Assembly: GCA_963756025.1 (NCBI GenBank)
Contig: CAVWMF010000008.1
Location: 124,001-188,000, forward strand
Direction of reading: 5' to 3'
Source: Bog-473 sp963756025
Lineage (GTDB): Bacteria; Actinomycetota; Acidimicrobiia; Acidimicrobiales; RAAP-2
Length of the DNA stretch: 64,000 nt
In this document: positions 16,701 through 24,171 of the stretch, in pieces
Layout of the letters: each line of letters starts with the position of its first letter
How positions within the stretch are numbered: position 1 is the stretch's first letter
The notes under the pieces: generated by a model
Seen by the model: the letters and a program-made list of their open reading frames with translations, nothing else
Told to the model about the DNA's origin: nothing
Database searches by the model: none
Position numbers and translations under genes: made by a program

Positions 16701-17507
16701 ATGAGTACAGTGCGGAACGTGGCACCTACCGCGAACGACGAGACCGCCGAGCACCCCTTTACCCTGGCCATCGATGTCGGGGGCACCGGATTGAAAGCAT
16801 CGGTGCTGAGCAAGAGCGGCGCCATGATGGCCGACCGGGTCAGGGTCGACACCAAGTACCCGCTCTCCCCGGACGGCGACGGCGGATTGGTCGACGCGCT
16901 CGCCACGTTGGTCAAACCACTCCCCGAAGCCGACCGGATCTCCTGCGGATTCCCCGGCATGGTGCGTGGCGGCATCATCCTCAGCGCACCACACTTCGTC
17001 TCCAAGAAGGGGCCCGGGTCACCCGTGGACAAGAAGCTGCTCGAGGCGTGGGACAAATTCGATCTGGCCACCGCCCTTTCGAGGGCCCTGGGCAAGCCGG
17101 CCAAGGTGGCCAACGATGCCGACGTGCAGGGAGGGGCCGTCGTGCAGGGGAAGGGCCTCGAGGTGGTGATCACCCTGGGCACCGGAATGGGGTGCGCCTT
17201 CTTCATGGACGGTCAGCTCATGCCCCACCTGGAGCTCGGTCACCATCCCTTCCGCAAGGACGAGAGTTACGACGAGAATCTTGGCGAGCCGGCCCGCAAG
17301 AGCAAGGGCGACGAGCACTGGAATCATCGAGTGCGTGAAGCCATCGCCCGGATCGACGCCCTCTTCTTTTTCGACCACCTCTACATAGGCGGTGGAAACG
17401 CCCGAAGGGTAAATCGCGACGAGTTGGGTGAGATCCTCGAGCGCATCACGGTCGTCGACAACAGCGCCGGAATTCTCGGCGGCATCAAGTTGTGGGACGT
17501 TTCGTGA
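16701..17507 (+). CDS. ppgK: Polyphosphate glucokinase (ROK family)
   Basis: Cytoplasmic sugar kinase that phosphorylates glucose using polyphosphate or ATP. Seen are the phosphate-1 motif AIDVGGTGLKAS at about residues 29-40, VANDADVQGGA, the phosphate-2 motif VITLGTGMGCAFF, the segment LMPHLELGHHPFRKDE, and the ending ALFFFDHLYIGGGNARRVN that is characteristic of actinobacterial polyphosphate glucokinases. Length (268) is normal. The stop overlaps the GTG start of the following P450 gene (GTGA), suggesting cotranslation, though no metabolic link is obvious. Confidence 0.93.
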   Translation: MSTVRNVAPTANDETAEHPFTLAIDVGGTGLKASVLSKSGAMMADRVRVDTKYPLSPDGDGGLVDALATLVKPLPEADRISCGFPGMVRGGIILSAPHFVSKKGPGSPVDKKLLEAWDKFDLATALSRALGKPAKVANDADVQGGAVVQGKGLEVVITLGTGMGCAFFMDGQLMPHLELGHHPFRKDESYDENLGEPARKSKGDEHWNHRVREAIARIDALFFFDHLYIGGGNARRVNRDELGEILERITVVDNSAGILGGIKLWDVS

Positions 17508-18705
17508 CGCCGATCCGGACCGAGAGCCCACTGTCGTGGGATCCCATCAGCGAGGAGTACAAGCACGACCCGCACGCCGTGTGGCGTCTCCTCCGGGACG
17601 AAGCGCCGGTCTATTACAACGAGACACATGACTTCTACGCCTTGAGTCGATTCGTGGACGTCGATGCGGCCCACCGCGATCCCAGGACGTTCAGCTCGGC
17701 CCATGGCACGGTGCTCGAGCTCATGAGTCCGGCGATCATCGGCGGCATGATGATCTTCACGGATCCGCCCGATCACACCCGTCTGCGCCGCCTGGTATCC
17801 AAGGCCTTCACGCCACGTCGCATGGCCGTACTCGAGGGCGAGATCAGGGAACTCTGCGCCAATCTGCTCGACCCGCACGTCGGCAGCGGAACCTTCGACT
17901 ACGTGCAGGACTTCGGCGCCCGAGTGCCTGCGACCGTCATCGCCGCTCTCCTCGGCGTCGAACCGGGACACCGCGAGGAGATGCGCGAGCTCATCGACGG
18001 CTCCTTCCACCTCGAACCCGAAAAAGGCATGATGAACGAGGTCTCGGCGGAATTCATGGGAAAACTCCATGCCTACATCGGGGCGCAGCTCGAGGAGCGT
18101 CAGAAGTCCCTCGCGACGACATGTTCACCGATCTGCTCGAAGGCGAGATCCTCGACGACGACGGGCAGAAACGCCGGCTCACCTTCGAGGAGGCAACGAT
18201 GTTCGCCCTGCTCCTCGCCAGCGCCGGGACCGAGACGGTGGCCCGCCTCATCGGTTGGGCCGGCGTGGTGCTCGCCGCCCACCCCGACCAGCGGGCCGAA
18301 CTGGTGGCCGACACGGCGCTCATCCCCAATGCGGTCGAAGAGCTCCTCCGCTATGAAGCGCCCTCTCCCGTGCAGGGAAGGTGGACGACCCGTCCCGTCG
18401 AACTCCACGGTCAGACCATCCCCTCCGACTCGAAGGTGCTGTTGATCACCGGATCAGCGGGCCGCGACGAGCGCATCTTCCCCGAGGCCGACCATTTCGA
18501 CATCCACCGGAAGATGGACCACCACGTCTCCTTCGGTTACGGCATCCATTTCTGCCTCGGCGCCGCCCTGGCCCGCCTCGAGGGCCGGATCGCGCTCGAA
18601 GAGACTCTCCGGCGCTTTCCCGAGTGGTCGGTCGACCTCGAGCAGGCCGTTCCCCTCCACACGAGCACCGTTCGCGGCTACAACAAGTTGCCGATATGCG
18701 TCTGA
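17504..18705 (+). CDS. Cytochrome P450, apparently frameshifted
   Basis: Bacterial haem monooxygenase. The first part (GTG 17504 onward) encodes PISEEYKHDPHAVWRLL and TDPPDHTRLRRLVSKAF, normal for CYPs. The second part, in another frame, carries the I-helix motif SAGTETVARL, the ExxR segment VEELLRYEA and the haem-cysteine motif FGYGIHFCLGAALARLE. The frames meet at LEERQKS / RDDMFTDLLEG. One extra C in the run at 18108-18110 would give K-S-P-R-D-D and a continuous protein of about 400 residues, the normal length. So this is either a recent pseudogene or a one-base sequence error. It is coupled to ppgK by a GTGA overlap. Confidence 0.88.
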
Positions 18706-18767
18706 GCGGCCCCGACCTGCGGTTTCAAGGAGGCGATCGTCTTCAGTAGACTGGCTCGTCGCACCCG

Positions 18768-18840
18768 GCGCTCGTAGCTCAACGGACTAGAGCATCTGAC
18801 TACGGATCAGAAGGTTGGGGGTTCGAATCCCTCCGAGCGC
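18768..18840 (+). tRNA. tRNA-Arg (ACG)
   Basis: A 73-nt cloverleaf. The acceptor arms GCGCTCG and CGAGCGC pair fully; the D arm is GCTC...GAGC; the anticodon stem TCTGA/TCAGA holds the loop CTACGGA with anticodon ACG; the T arm is GGGGG-TTCGAAT-CCCTC with one G-T pair. CCA is not encoded. It lies directly upstream of a patchy, lower-GC stretch with a broken antitoxin-like gene; tRNA genes are common integration sites, but no duplicated 3-prime end was found. Confidence 0.97.
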
Positions 18841-18929
18841 GCTTCGAATTTTCCACTGTAGTCCCTGTTCACGGGCTGAAGACGGACCGGGGCGGAAAGT
18901 AGGGGTCCACCGATGACCCTACGGGGCGG

Positions 18930-19364
18930 TCAGTGCTCTGCCCCTCCGTCGACCAGCGTGTTCACGGCCTCAGAGATGTGGGTCAGTCGCTTGTTGCGGC
19001 TCTCTCCGAACTCGAGCACATCAGCAACTCGAAGACGCCGGTGACGGCTGCCCGGGAGTCGCCGACCGGTGAGTTTGCCTGTGTCCATGAGTCGATCGAC
19101 GAACTGGCGTGAGATTCCGAGCATCTCGCCGGCTTCTGCCGGTGAAATTTCCGCGTCGCCGCGTCACAGCACCACTTCGTCTCCGGTAGCGAGCTCCGCT
19201 ACCGCTGAAGCGAGAAATCGCGACAATTCCCTGGAAGACAATCGCTCGCCGTCAGGCTGCTCCATGATGACCTCGGCTCCGGCTTCGAGGGCGCGGCCCA
19301 GTTGGTCTCGTTGAGCTTTCGGCACTCGGAATGATGCTGATGGGACGAACACGGTCTTGGCCAT
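18930..19364 (-). pseudogene. Antitoxin-like HTH (excisionase-family) protein split by an in-frame TGA
   Basis: Read from ATG 19364, the first 66 codons (MAKTVFVPSASFRVPKAQ ... ATGDEVVL) end at TGA 19166-19164. The same frame continues with RGDAEISPAEAGEMLGISRQ, an HTH segment (EAGEMLGISRQFVDRLMDTGKL) and a basic recognition tail (GSRHRRLRVADVLEF). In intact relatives (excisionase-type HTH antitoxins usually paired with PIN toxins) these two parts form one protein of about 145 residues. So a single nonsense change has split the gene. An internal start at 19124 could still make the HTH part alone. No PIN-domain toxin is seen next to it. Confidence 0.7.
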
Positions 19365-19418
19365 GGGTTGGAACCTCTCGAAAGACTGCAACCAACCTGT
19401 CAGAGTTGACGCCGTCGA

Positions 19419-20081
19419 TCAAGACCGCTCGGAATCAGTGCCCGATCGGAAGCGTCGCACGTCGCGACCGGGAAGCCCCGGGGCGAAGTGAGAGCGCACC
19501 GGAGGTCGGAGTACGAGCCACAACAGCGTTGCAAGCACGATTGCTTGGAGGACTTGTTCCACGCGTATCCAAGTCGGGTAGGGCGTGAGTTGGAGGATCC
19601 CCAGCCCCACGATGCCTGCGACGCTGATGAGGATGACTCTCCTGTGTGCCCACCGCCTACCTCGGAGGAGGGCACGAACCAGGAAGACGTACACAACGCT
19701 CACGGCCACGTTTATGACGGCCCGGCTCACGATTCCATAGGAGTAGCTGTCGCGCAGGATTTGTCGTTGCGTCGGGTCGGTGATGTGTCGGTGATCAAGC
19801 TGATAATTGACGATGCTGTGGCGCAACAGGATTGTTGCGATCGTCAGGGCGATGGACAGGGTGAGATTGGCTGCGAGTAGCCCGACGACAGGCTTCAGCG
19901 CTGGTGGGGCATCCGATGATCCGGCGAAGAATCCCTTCGGAGGGGTTGGTGCTACTGCAGGGAGGGCGGGTGGAGCGACCGGATGGGTATGGGGGGTCCA
20001 TTGAGCCCCGTCCCACCATCGCACCACAGCCGGATCCTGGGAGTCGTTGTACCAACCTGGCGGCGCGGACGGCGTCCTCAA
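19419..20081 (-). CDS. DUF2510-domain membrane protein
   Basis: A 220-residue protein. The N-terminal DUF2510 motif PPGWYNDSQDPAVVRWWDGAQW is followed by a Pro/Ala-rich linker and four hydrophobic helices (e.g. LLAANLTLSIALTIATILL, VINVAVSVVYVFLV, VILISVAGIVGLGIL). DUF2510 is a small Trp-rich domain common at the cytoplasmic N-terminus of actinobacterial membrane proteins; its function is unknown. The C-terminal tail is basic. The gene is in the lower-GC stretch after tRNA-Arg. Confidence 0.8.
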   Translation of the reverse strand: MRTPSAPPGWYNDSQDPAVVRWWDGAQWTPHTHPVAPPALPAVAPTPPKGFFAGSSDAPPALKPVVGLLAANLTLSIALTIATILLRHSIVNYQLDHRHITDPTQRQILRDSYSYGIVSRAVINVAVSVVYVFLVRALLRGRRWAHRRVILISVAGIVGLGILQLTPYPTWIRVEQVLQAIVLATLLWLVLRPPVRSHFAPGLPGRDVRRFRSGTDSERS

Positions 20082-20142
20082 CGTTCCCCTTTGTCGTGTC
20101 GGGCGGGGTCAATGTTCGCGCACGTCTGCCGGTCAGTTGGCG

Positions 20143-21384
20143 CTAGGGCAAGCCTGCCAAGTCGACCTCTTGGATGTCGCCAGATCCGAAATCGCTGAGA
20201 GCCATGATGGTCCCCCGAGAATTCACGGTCATGTCTCTCGGGAAGTCACCAGCCGTGAGGTAGCCCACTAAATGAAGAGATTTCTTCGAGAGGGTGACGA
20301 CGGCCAGGTTTGAGGACGCCCCGCCGGCGTTGAATCGGTTCGAATCGGCTACCACGATGATCTTGTCGCGATGGGCGAGCGCCAACCCCACCGGGGCCTC
20401 ACCGACCTGAACCTGACCGCTCAACGCTGATCCGGGGTGTGCGATGAGGTCGGGGGCGGAGAATTGAAGAAGTTCGTCACTCGCCCGGGCCGTCACGTAG
20501 ACCGAAGAGCGGGTTGCCACCACACGCACAGGGTTACACCCCGCCCAGACGGTGGAGATGACCGAGCGAGAAGGCTGGCGTTCGGCACGTCGGAGATCGA
20601 TGGTGGTAAGCGTGCCTTCTGGCTCTGTAATCGTCGGGGCCACTTCGCTGGTTGCGTACAAGTAGCGCCCATCGGGTGAGACGGCCAATCCCACCGGGGC
20701 GAGACCCATGGGGATGTAGCCGACCAGATCGGAAGCTCTGAAGCCAGATTTCTCGGCGCGCTTCAGATTGAAAACAGCGAGCTCGTTGCTGTCTTCAAGG
20801 CTGACGAACACGTCGTCGCCATCAGGCGACACCACAGACTCAATCGCACCTGCACCCCGACTCGTGAATGAACCAAGAACCCAGGATGACACTGCCGAGT
20901 CAGGCTCCTCCGTACGGCGAATCGAAAAGACAGTGGCGCCGCTACCTCCGGCTACAACGAGATCGCGCCCATTGGGACTTTTGGCCATACCGAGCAGCGG
21001 CGTGGTCGAGATGGAGCCGCTCCGCTCGAGAATCAAGCCAGACGCTGACACCGAATACTCGCTGATACCGCTGGCATCTGACGTTGGAGAAGGCCCGGTC
21101 GTCGGCGTCACCGGGTTGACCAGAGAGTCGACGAACAGATCCCCGCCGCCAGCGGCAAACGCTACCCCGAAGGGTTCGAGAAGTCCCGTGACGACATGAG
21201 TCCGAACGTCATCGAGCGTCGGGGCCGGGGCGACCGTCGTGGAGCACGGAACAGTTGCACCCTCCGCCAAATTGGGGTTTGGCGTCGAAGCCAATGATGG
21301 AGCCGGGTTGACATCCCCAAGACCTACTAAGAATCCAGTGGCGCCGAAGAGTCCAGCCAGCAGGTATCGAGGGAGGGCCCTCAT
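20143..21384 (-). CDS. Secreted beta-propeller (YncE-like) protein
   Basis: A secreted protein. ATG 21384 starts a signal peptide (MRALPRYLLAGLFGATGFLVGLG), whereas the longer frame to 21450 adds a polar leader with no role. The mature part has repeated blades of about 45 residues with VSPDGDDVFVS, VSPDGRYLYATS, SPNGRDLVVAG and a late NSRGTIMALS, the pattern of YncE/lactonase-type seven-bladed propellers. No catalytic residues can be named. It probably binds a ligand or partner outside the membrane. About 107 bp separates it from the divergent methyltransferase gene. Confidence 0.8.
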   Translation of the reverse strand: MRALPRYLLAGLFGATGFLVGLGDVNPAPSLASTPNPNLAEGATVPCSTTVAPAPTLDDVRTHVVTGLLEPFGVAFAAGGGDLFVDSLVNPVTPTTGPSPTSDASGISEYSVSASGLILERSGSISTTPLLGMAKSPNGRDLVVAGGSGATVFSIRRTEEPDSAVSSWVLGSFTSRGAGAIESVVSPDGDDVFVSLEDSNELAVFNLKRAEKSGFRASDLVGYIPMGLAPVGLAVSPDGRYLYATSEVAPTITEPEGTLTTIDLRRAERQPSRSVISTVWAGCNPVRVVATRSSVYVTARASDELLQFSAPDLIAHPGSALSGQVQVGEAPVGLALAHRDKIIVVADSNRFNAGGASSNLAVVTLSKKSLHLVGYLTAGDFPRDMTVNSRGTIMALSDFGSGDIQEVDLAGLP

Positions 21385-21490
21385 CGAATTCGTCCGTCCG
21401 AGCGGCTCGACAATCGCCTCACGGACACATTCTCGCCGACGACCCTCCAAGGGGACGTCGCATTTGTTCCAGGGCTAGCATTCGCGCCTC

Positions 21491-22468
21491 ATGAACCGGC
21501 CATCGCACTCGTTCGTCCAGCTCGGTCGGAGCCTCGTCGATGCGCTGCCTGCTCCGGCCCGAGGCAAGGTGCGGGGTTGGTTGGGGCATCCGGGAATTCG
21601 TTCAACCACACTTGCGTCCCTCGACACGGAATTGTCCAGGGCGGCTCAACTCTTCTCATCGTCAGCGGATGACGCACGATCCTTCTTGCAGGGATTCCAA
21701 CTCGAATTGCCCGGGAACAGGCCGCCAGACCCGTTTTCGGGTGAATACCGGGCTTGGACGTGGAGCCTCTATCAGTCAATTTCCGGTCACTCGCGGTACT
21801 CAGTCGCCAACGAGGTCTCGCCGTTCGATCTCGCACGGGCGACCGTTCGACCATTTCCATTCGAAACCGGATCTGCGACGGTCGTGGGGAGGGATCTGGT
21901 CGCCCGTGGACACCTGATGCGTTGCATCGGCGAGAGCGGCCTCGGGCTGACGCCGCCCGCACGAATTGTGGAGTTCGGTCCCGGCTGGGGAAATCTCACG
22001 GAAGACTTGGTGTCCACTGGATTCAATGTCACTGCGGTCGAAGTCGACGAACAGTTCTGCGAGCTGATTCGCCGGCGTTGTCCGAACCCGGAACTGCTGG
22101 CGGTCACGCAGCAGGACATGCTCTCGTTCAATCCAGATGATCTATTCGATGCGGCCATCTTCTTCGAGAGTTTTCACCACTGTTCGGATCATCTCGCAAT
22201 GCTCGAGAAACTCCATCGCATTGTGCGTCCGGGGGGTGTCGTATTCTTTGCATCCGAGCCGGTGCAAAGACTGAATTATCCGTGGGGGCCGAGGCTGGAC
22301 GGTTTGTCGCTCTGGTCAACCCGGACGTATGGCTGGCTTGAGCTCGGGTTCGACACGAGCTATTTCGACAATGCGTTGTCTCGAACAGGCTGGCGTGGGA
22401 CCCGGCGTCTTCTGGGTGCGGCAATGGGTGAACCCGACGTGATCGTGGCCGTAGCCGACTCGGTGTGA
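21491..22468 (+). CDS. SAM-dependent methyltransferase (class I)
   Basis: A 325-residue protein. The central Rossmann-like domain shows motif I VEFGPGWGNLTEDL near residues 157-170, an acidic motif II end in VTAVEVDEQF, QQDMLSF and the post-motif RIVRPGGVVFFASEP. The N-terminal 120 residues and the C-terminal tail have no clear match; the substrate is unknown. Codon choice is less GC-biased than in genes on either side, a sign of transfer. It is transcribed away from the beta-propeller gene and might share control with it. Confidence 0.82.
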   Translation: MNRPSHSFVQLGRSLVDALPAPARGKVRGWLGHPGIRSTTLASLDTELSRAAQLFSSSADDARSFLQGFQLELPGNRPPDPFSGEYRAWTWSLYQSISGHSRYSVANEVSPFDLARATVRPFPFETGSATVVGRDLVARGHLMRCIGESGLGLTPPARIVEFGPGWGNLTEDLVSTGFNVTAVEVDEQFCELIRRRCPNPELLAVTQQDMLSFNPDDLFDAAIFFESFHHCSDHLAMLEKLHRIVRPGGVVFFASEPVQRLNYPWGPRLDGLSLWSTRTYGWLELGFDTSYFDNALSRTGWRGTRRLLGAAMGEPDVIVAVADSV

Positions 22469-22598
22469 CGTCGGAAGGGGCCTGAAGGCATGGGCGCGCA
22501 ACATTCTGCACCCACCCCCTACCGACCCCGGCCTACCCTCGTCCCACCTGCATGGAGTCGCACTAGGCAATTGTGACCGCGCTTCAGTGGTCGGTCTG

Positions 22599-22883
22599 TT
22601 ACGCCCGCCCGTTCAAGCCGGGAAAGCAATGGAGGCACGGAGCTAACCCACTGCTGATTGCCACCCCGACATGAATGCCCACCACTTCTGAAAGTGACTC
22701 TTCCCGGCGTTCGACCGGGCCTTGTGCCGTCACGAGGGCTTTGCAGCCCGGTGCCTTGTGGAACGCAGTCGACCATGCCGATCGGTAGACGTGCGGAGGA
22801 AGGTCACGAGGCTTGCACCGGTGACAATAGACGAGGTTGTCGGGGTCGCAGGGGGAGCCGGTCGTCCACTCTGCCAGTCGCAT
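22599..22883 (-). CDS. Small Cys-rich (probable zinc-binding) protein
   Basis: A 94-residue protein with Cys at 12, 20, 23, 47, 83 and 86, arranged as CHRCK, an FHKAPGCKAL block and a final CLHCFP. The middle block plus VERR and the final CxxCFP recur in small actinobacterial proteins of unknown function that look like treble-clef or ribbon zinc binders. ATG 22883 is preceded by a strong ribosome-binding site (GAGGAGG, 6 nt upstream on the minus strand), which fixes the start. The neighbours give no functional clue. Confidence 0.6.
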   Translation of the reverse strand: MRLAEWTTGSPCDPDNLVYCHRCKPRDLPPHVYRSAWSTAFHKAPGCKALVTAQGPVERREESLSEVVGIHVGVAISSGLAPCLHCFPGLNGRA

Positions 22884-23113
22884 ATCGGCCTCCTCTCGGC
22901 GATGTGAATCGCCGCCGCCTGTCATCGCACTTTTCGAGGATCTCACGGCTTGCGGCCGAATTCGCCATGAAAGAACGAGAAGCAACCAGATCGCAACCGC
23001 AGGGGCTTGCTGGCAGGGGTGTCACGGAAGGAAAGCTCAACGGCGAAGGCACGCTGCGGCGGACGGCTGACGGTTCAGTGACGCAAGCAAACTCTCCGTG
23101 ACGAATATCAACC

Positions 23114-23596
23114 GTGGCCGTCACGAATTGGCGCGTCGTGCAGGGGAGGTTGAACGAACGCGAAAAGTCCCTGTTGGTGCATGTTCCAGCAGGGCCGCGC
23201 GGTGTTAGCGTTTTCCGTCCTGGTCGAGTCGCTCGATCAGAAACCAGAGCAGCGGGGGTTACGTCGGTGTCACTCCTTGTTTCGCAAAATGATTTTTTGG
23301 ACCCGGTCCTGAGCAGATCGGTGCTGTCGGCAAGGAGGGCAGGGCTGCGCCTCTCCGCGGGCGAGACGGACGAGGTCAGCAGTTGGACTCTGAGAATCTT
23401 CGACGGTGACCCGGCGAATCCGGACACGAAATGTCCGCACGAGTACTACCACGAGGTCCATCCACCGCAGACCGCACACCAATGCTTCGCTGAGGCCGAA
23501 TGGGCGCTGCGGACCTATTTCGGCGTCGGCGGATGGGTAAAGGATGCGTCGCCCTTGCCGGGGTTCGTCCGTAGCTGGAGTCGAAGGGCAGTCTGA
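23114..23596 (+). CDS. Hypothetical protein, uncertain
   Basis: A possible 160-residue protein from GTG 23114. The C-terminal half (TKCPHEYYHEVHPPQTAHQCFAEAEW within residues 108-135) has Cys and His that could bind metal, but no family is recognised. Codon third positions are much less GC-rich than usual here, and the opposite strand is also open over part of the region. The stretch may be a degraded gene or foreign DNA. The 230 bp before it, back to 22884, contain nothing I can support. Confidence 0.3.
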   Translation: MAVTNWRVVQGRLNEREKSLLVHVPAGPRGVSVFRPGRVARSETRAAGVTSVSLLVSQNDFLDPVLSRSVLSARRAGLRLSAGETDEVSSWTLRIFDGDPANPDTKCPHEYYHEVHPPQTAHQCFAEAEWALRTYFGVGGWVKDASPLPGFVRSWSRRAV

Positions 23597-23618
23597 GTAA
23601 GGCGCTGCGCGTCTGCGT

Positions 23619-23864
23619 TCACCCGCAGGAGCCGAGTGAGGAGGGAGCGTCTCGTTCGGCATCATCGGCACGGCCTACATCAGCGCCGGCCGGAGGCTCC
23701 ACCTCCGTCATGGCCGGAACTGCCCGGATCGGCCCGTTGGCTACCGGGTCGCTCCCCTCAACTGTTCCGTCCCGCACCAGACTCGTCGGATTCCCCTGTG
23801 ACATCCAACGGACTTCGTGGCGCTGGAACGGGTCGGCGAACCAACCTTCCATCGCTTCATCCAT
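23619..23864 (-). CDS. Small WFADPF...RW protein (DUF2510-like motif)
   Basis: An 81-residue protein. Its N-terminal half, GWFADPFQRHEVRWMSQGNP followed by TSLVRDG, is a compact Trp/Asp-Pro/Arg-Trp motif seen in short actinobacterial proteins and related in pattern to DUF2510. The C-terminal half is an acidic, Pro/Ala-rich tail, probably disordered. It starts at ATG 23864 with CTCACC in front, so the ribosome-binding site is poor. Function is unknown. A sister protein lies at 33740-33943. Confidence 0.6.
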   Translation of the reverse strand: MDEAMEGWFADPFQRHEVRWMSQGNPTSLVRDGTVEGSDPVANGPIRAVPAMTEVEPPAGADVGRADDAERDAPSSLGSCG

Positions 23865-23954
23865 GGTGAGTCCTTACCCAAACGTTGGCGGTCCTGACCT
23901 CAGGGCAGGTTTTTTCGCGGATTCCACCAGCTGTCTCGGTCGCCGATCTACTGG

Positions 23955-23982
23955 TTGACGATATACCGGGAACCGATATATA
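23955..23982 (+). promoter_or_regulatory. Promoter with CGATATA direct repeats
   Basis: TTGACG at 23955-23960 and TATATA at 23977-23982 are 16 bp apart, a near-consensus housekeeping promoter. The expected transcription start, about 7-10 nt after the -10 box, falls at or next to GTG 23992, so the mRNA is probably leaderless or nearly so. The sequence CGATATA occurs twice (23959-23965 and 23974-23980) overlapping the promoter elements, and again at 25222-25228 near the start of the PadR gene, which makes it a candidate PadR site. Confidence 0.6.
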
Positions 23983-23991
23983 GTTGGGGGC

Positions 23992-24171
23992 GTGAACGAG
24001 AACCTGGGACTGGACGGTGCTGATCGGGCCGGAGTGCTCGATCGTCCCCGACGGTGGAGATGGCGTACGTGGAGAACGTTGCTCTGGGCGCTCCCGATTA
24101 CCGCCCTGATTGTTTTCTTCGCCCTGCACGTGTCAACGGTAGGGGCAGCCGGAGGATGCGGTGGAGGTTGA
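23992..24171 (+). CDS. Small single-TM peptide ending in GGCGGG
   Basis: A 59-residue protein starting at GTG 23992 right after a strong promoter. It has a basic Trp/Arg-rich segment (RPRRWRWRTWRT), one membrane helix (LLWALPITALIVFFALHV) and a C-terminus AAGGCGGG with a lone Cys. The Gly codons of the tail contain GGAGG at 24151-24155, which serves as the ribosome-binding site for the next gene, whose GTG start at 24161 lies inside this gene. So the Gly-rich end may be shaped partly by that constraint. No family is recognised. Confidence 0.6.
   Translation: MNENLGLDGADRAGVLDRPRRWRWRTWRTLLWALPITALIVFFALHVSTVGAAGGCGGG

Noticed and set aside
18841..18929. Attachment-site duplicate of the tRNA 3-prime end
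   Set aside because: No second copy of the tRNA tail was found downstream by reading.
22804..23427. 207-codon minus-strand frame
   Set aside because: Overlaps the better supported six-Cys protein gene and a poor-composition region; Ser/Arg/Thr-rich without motif.
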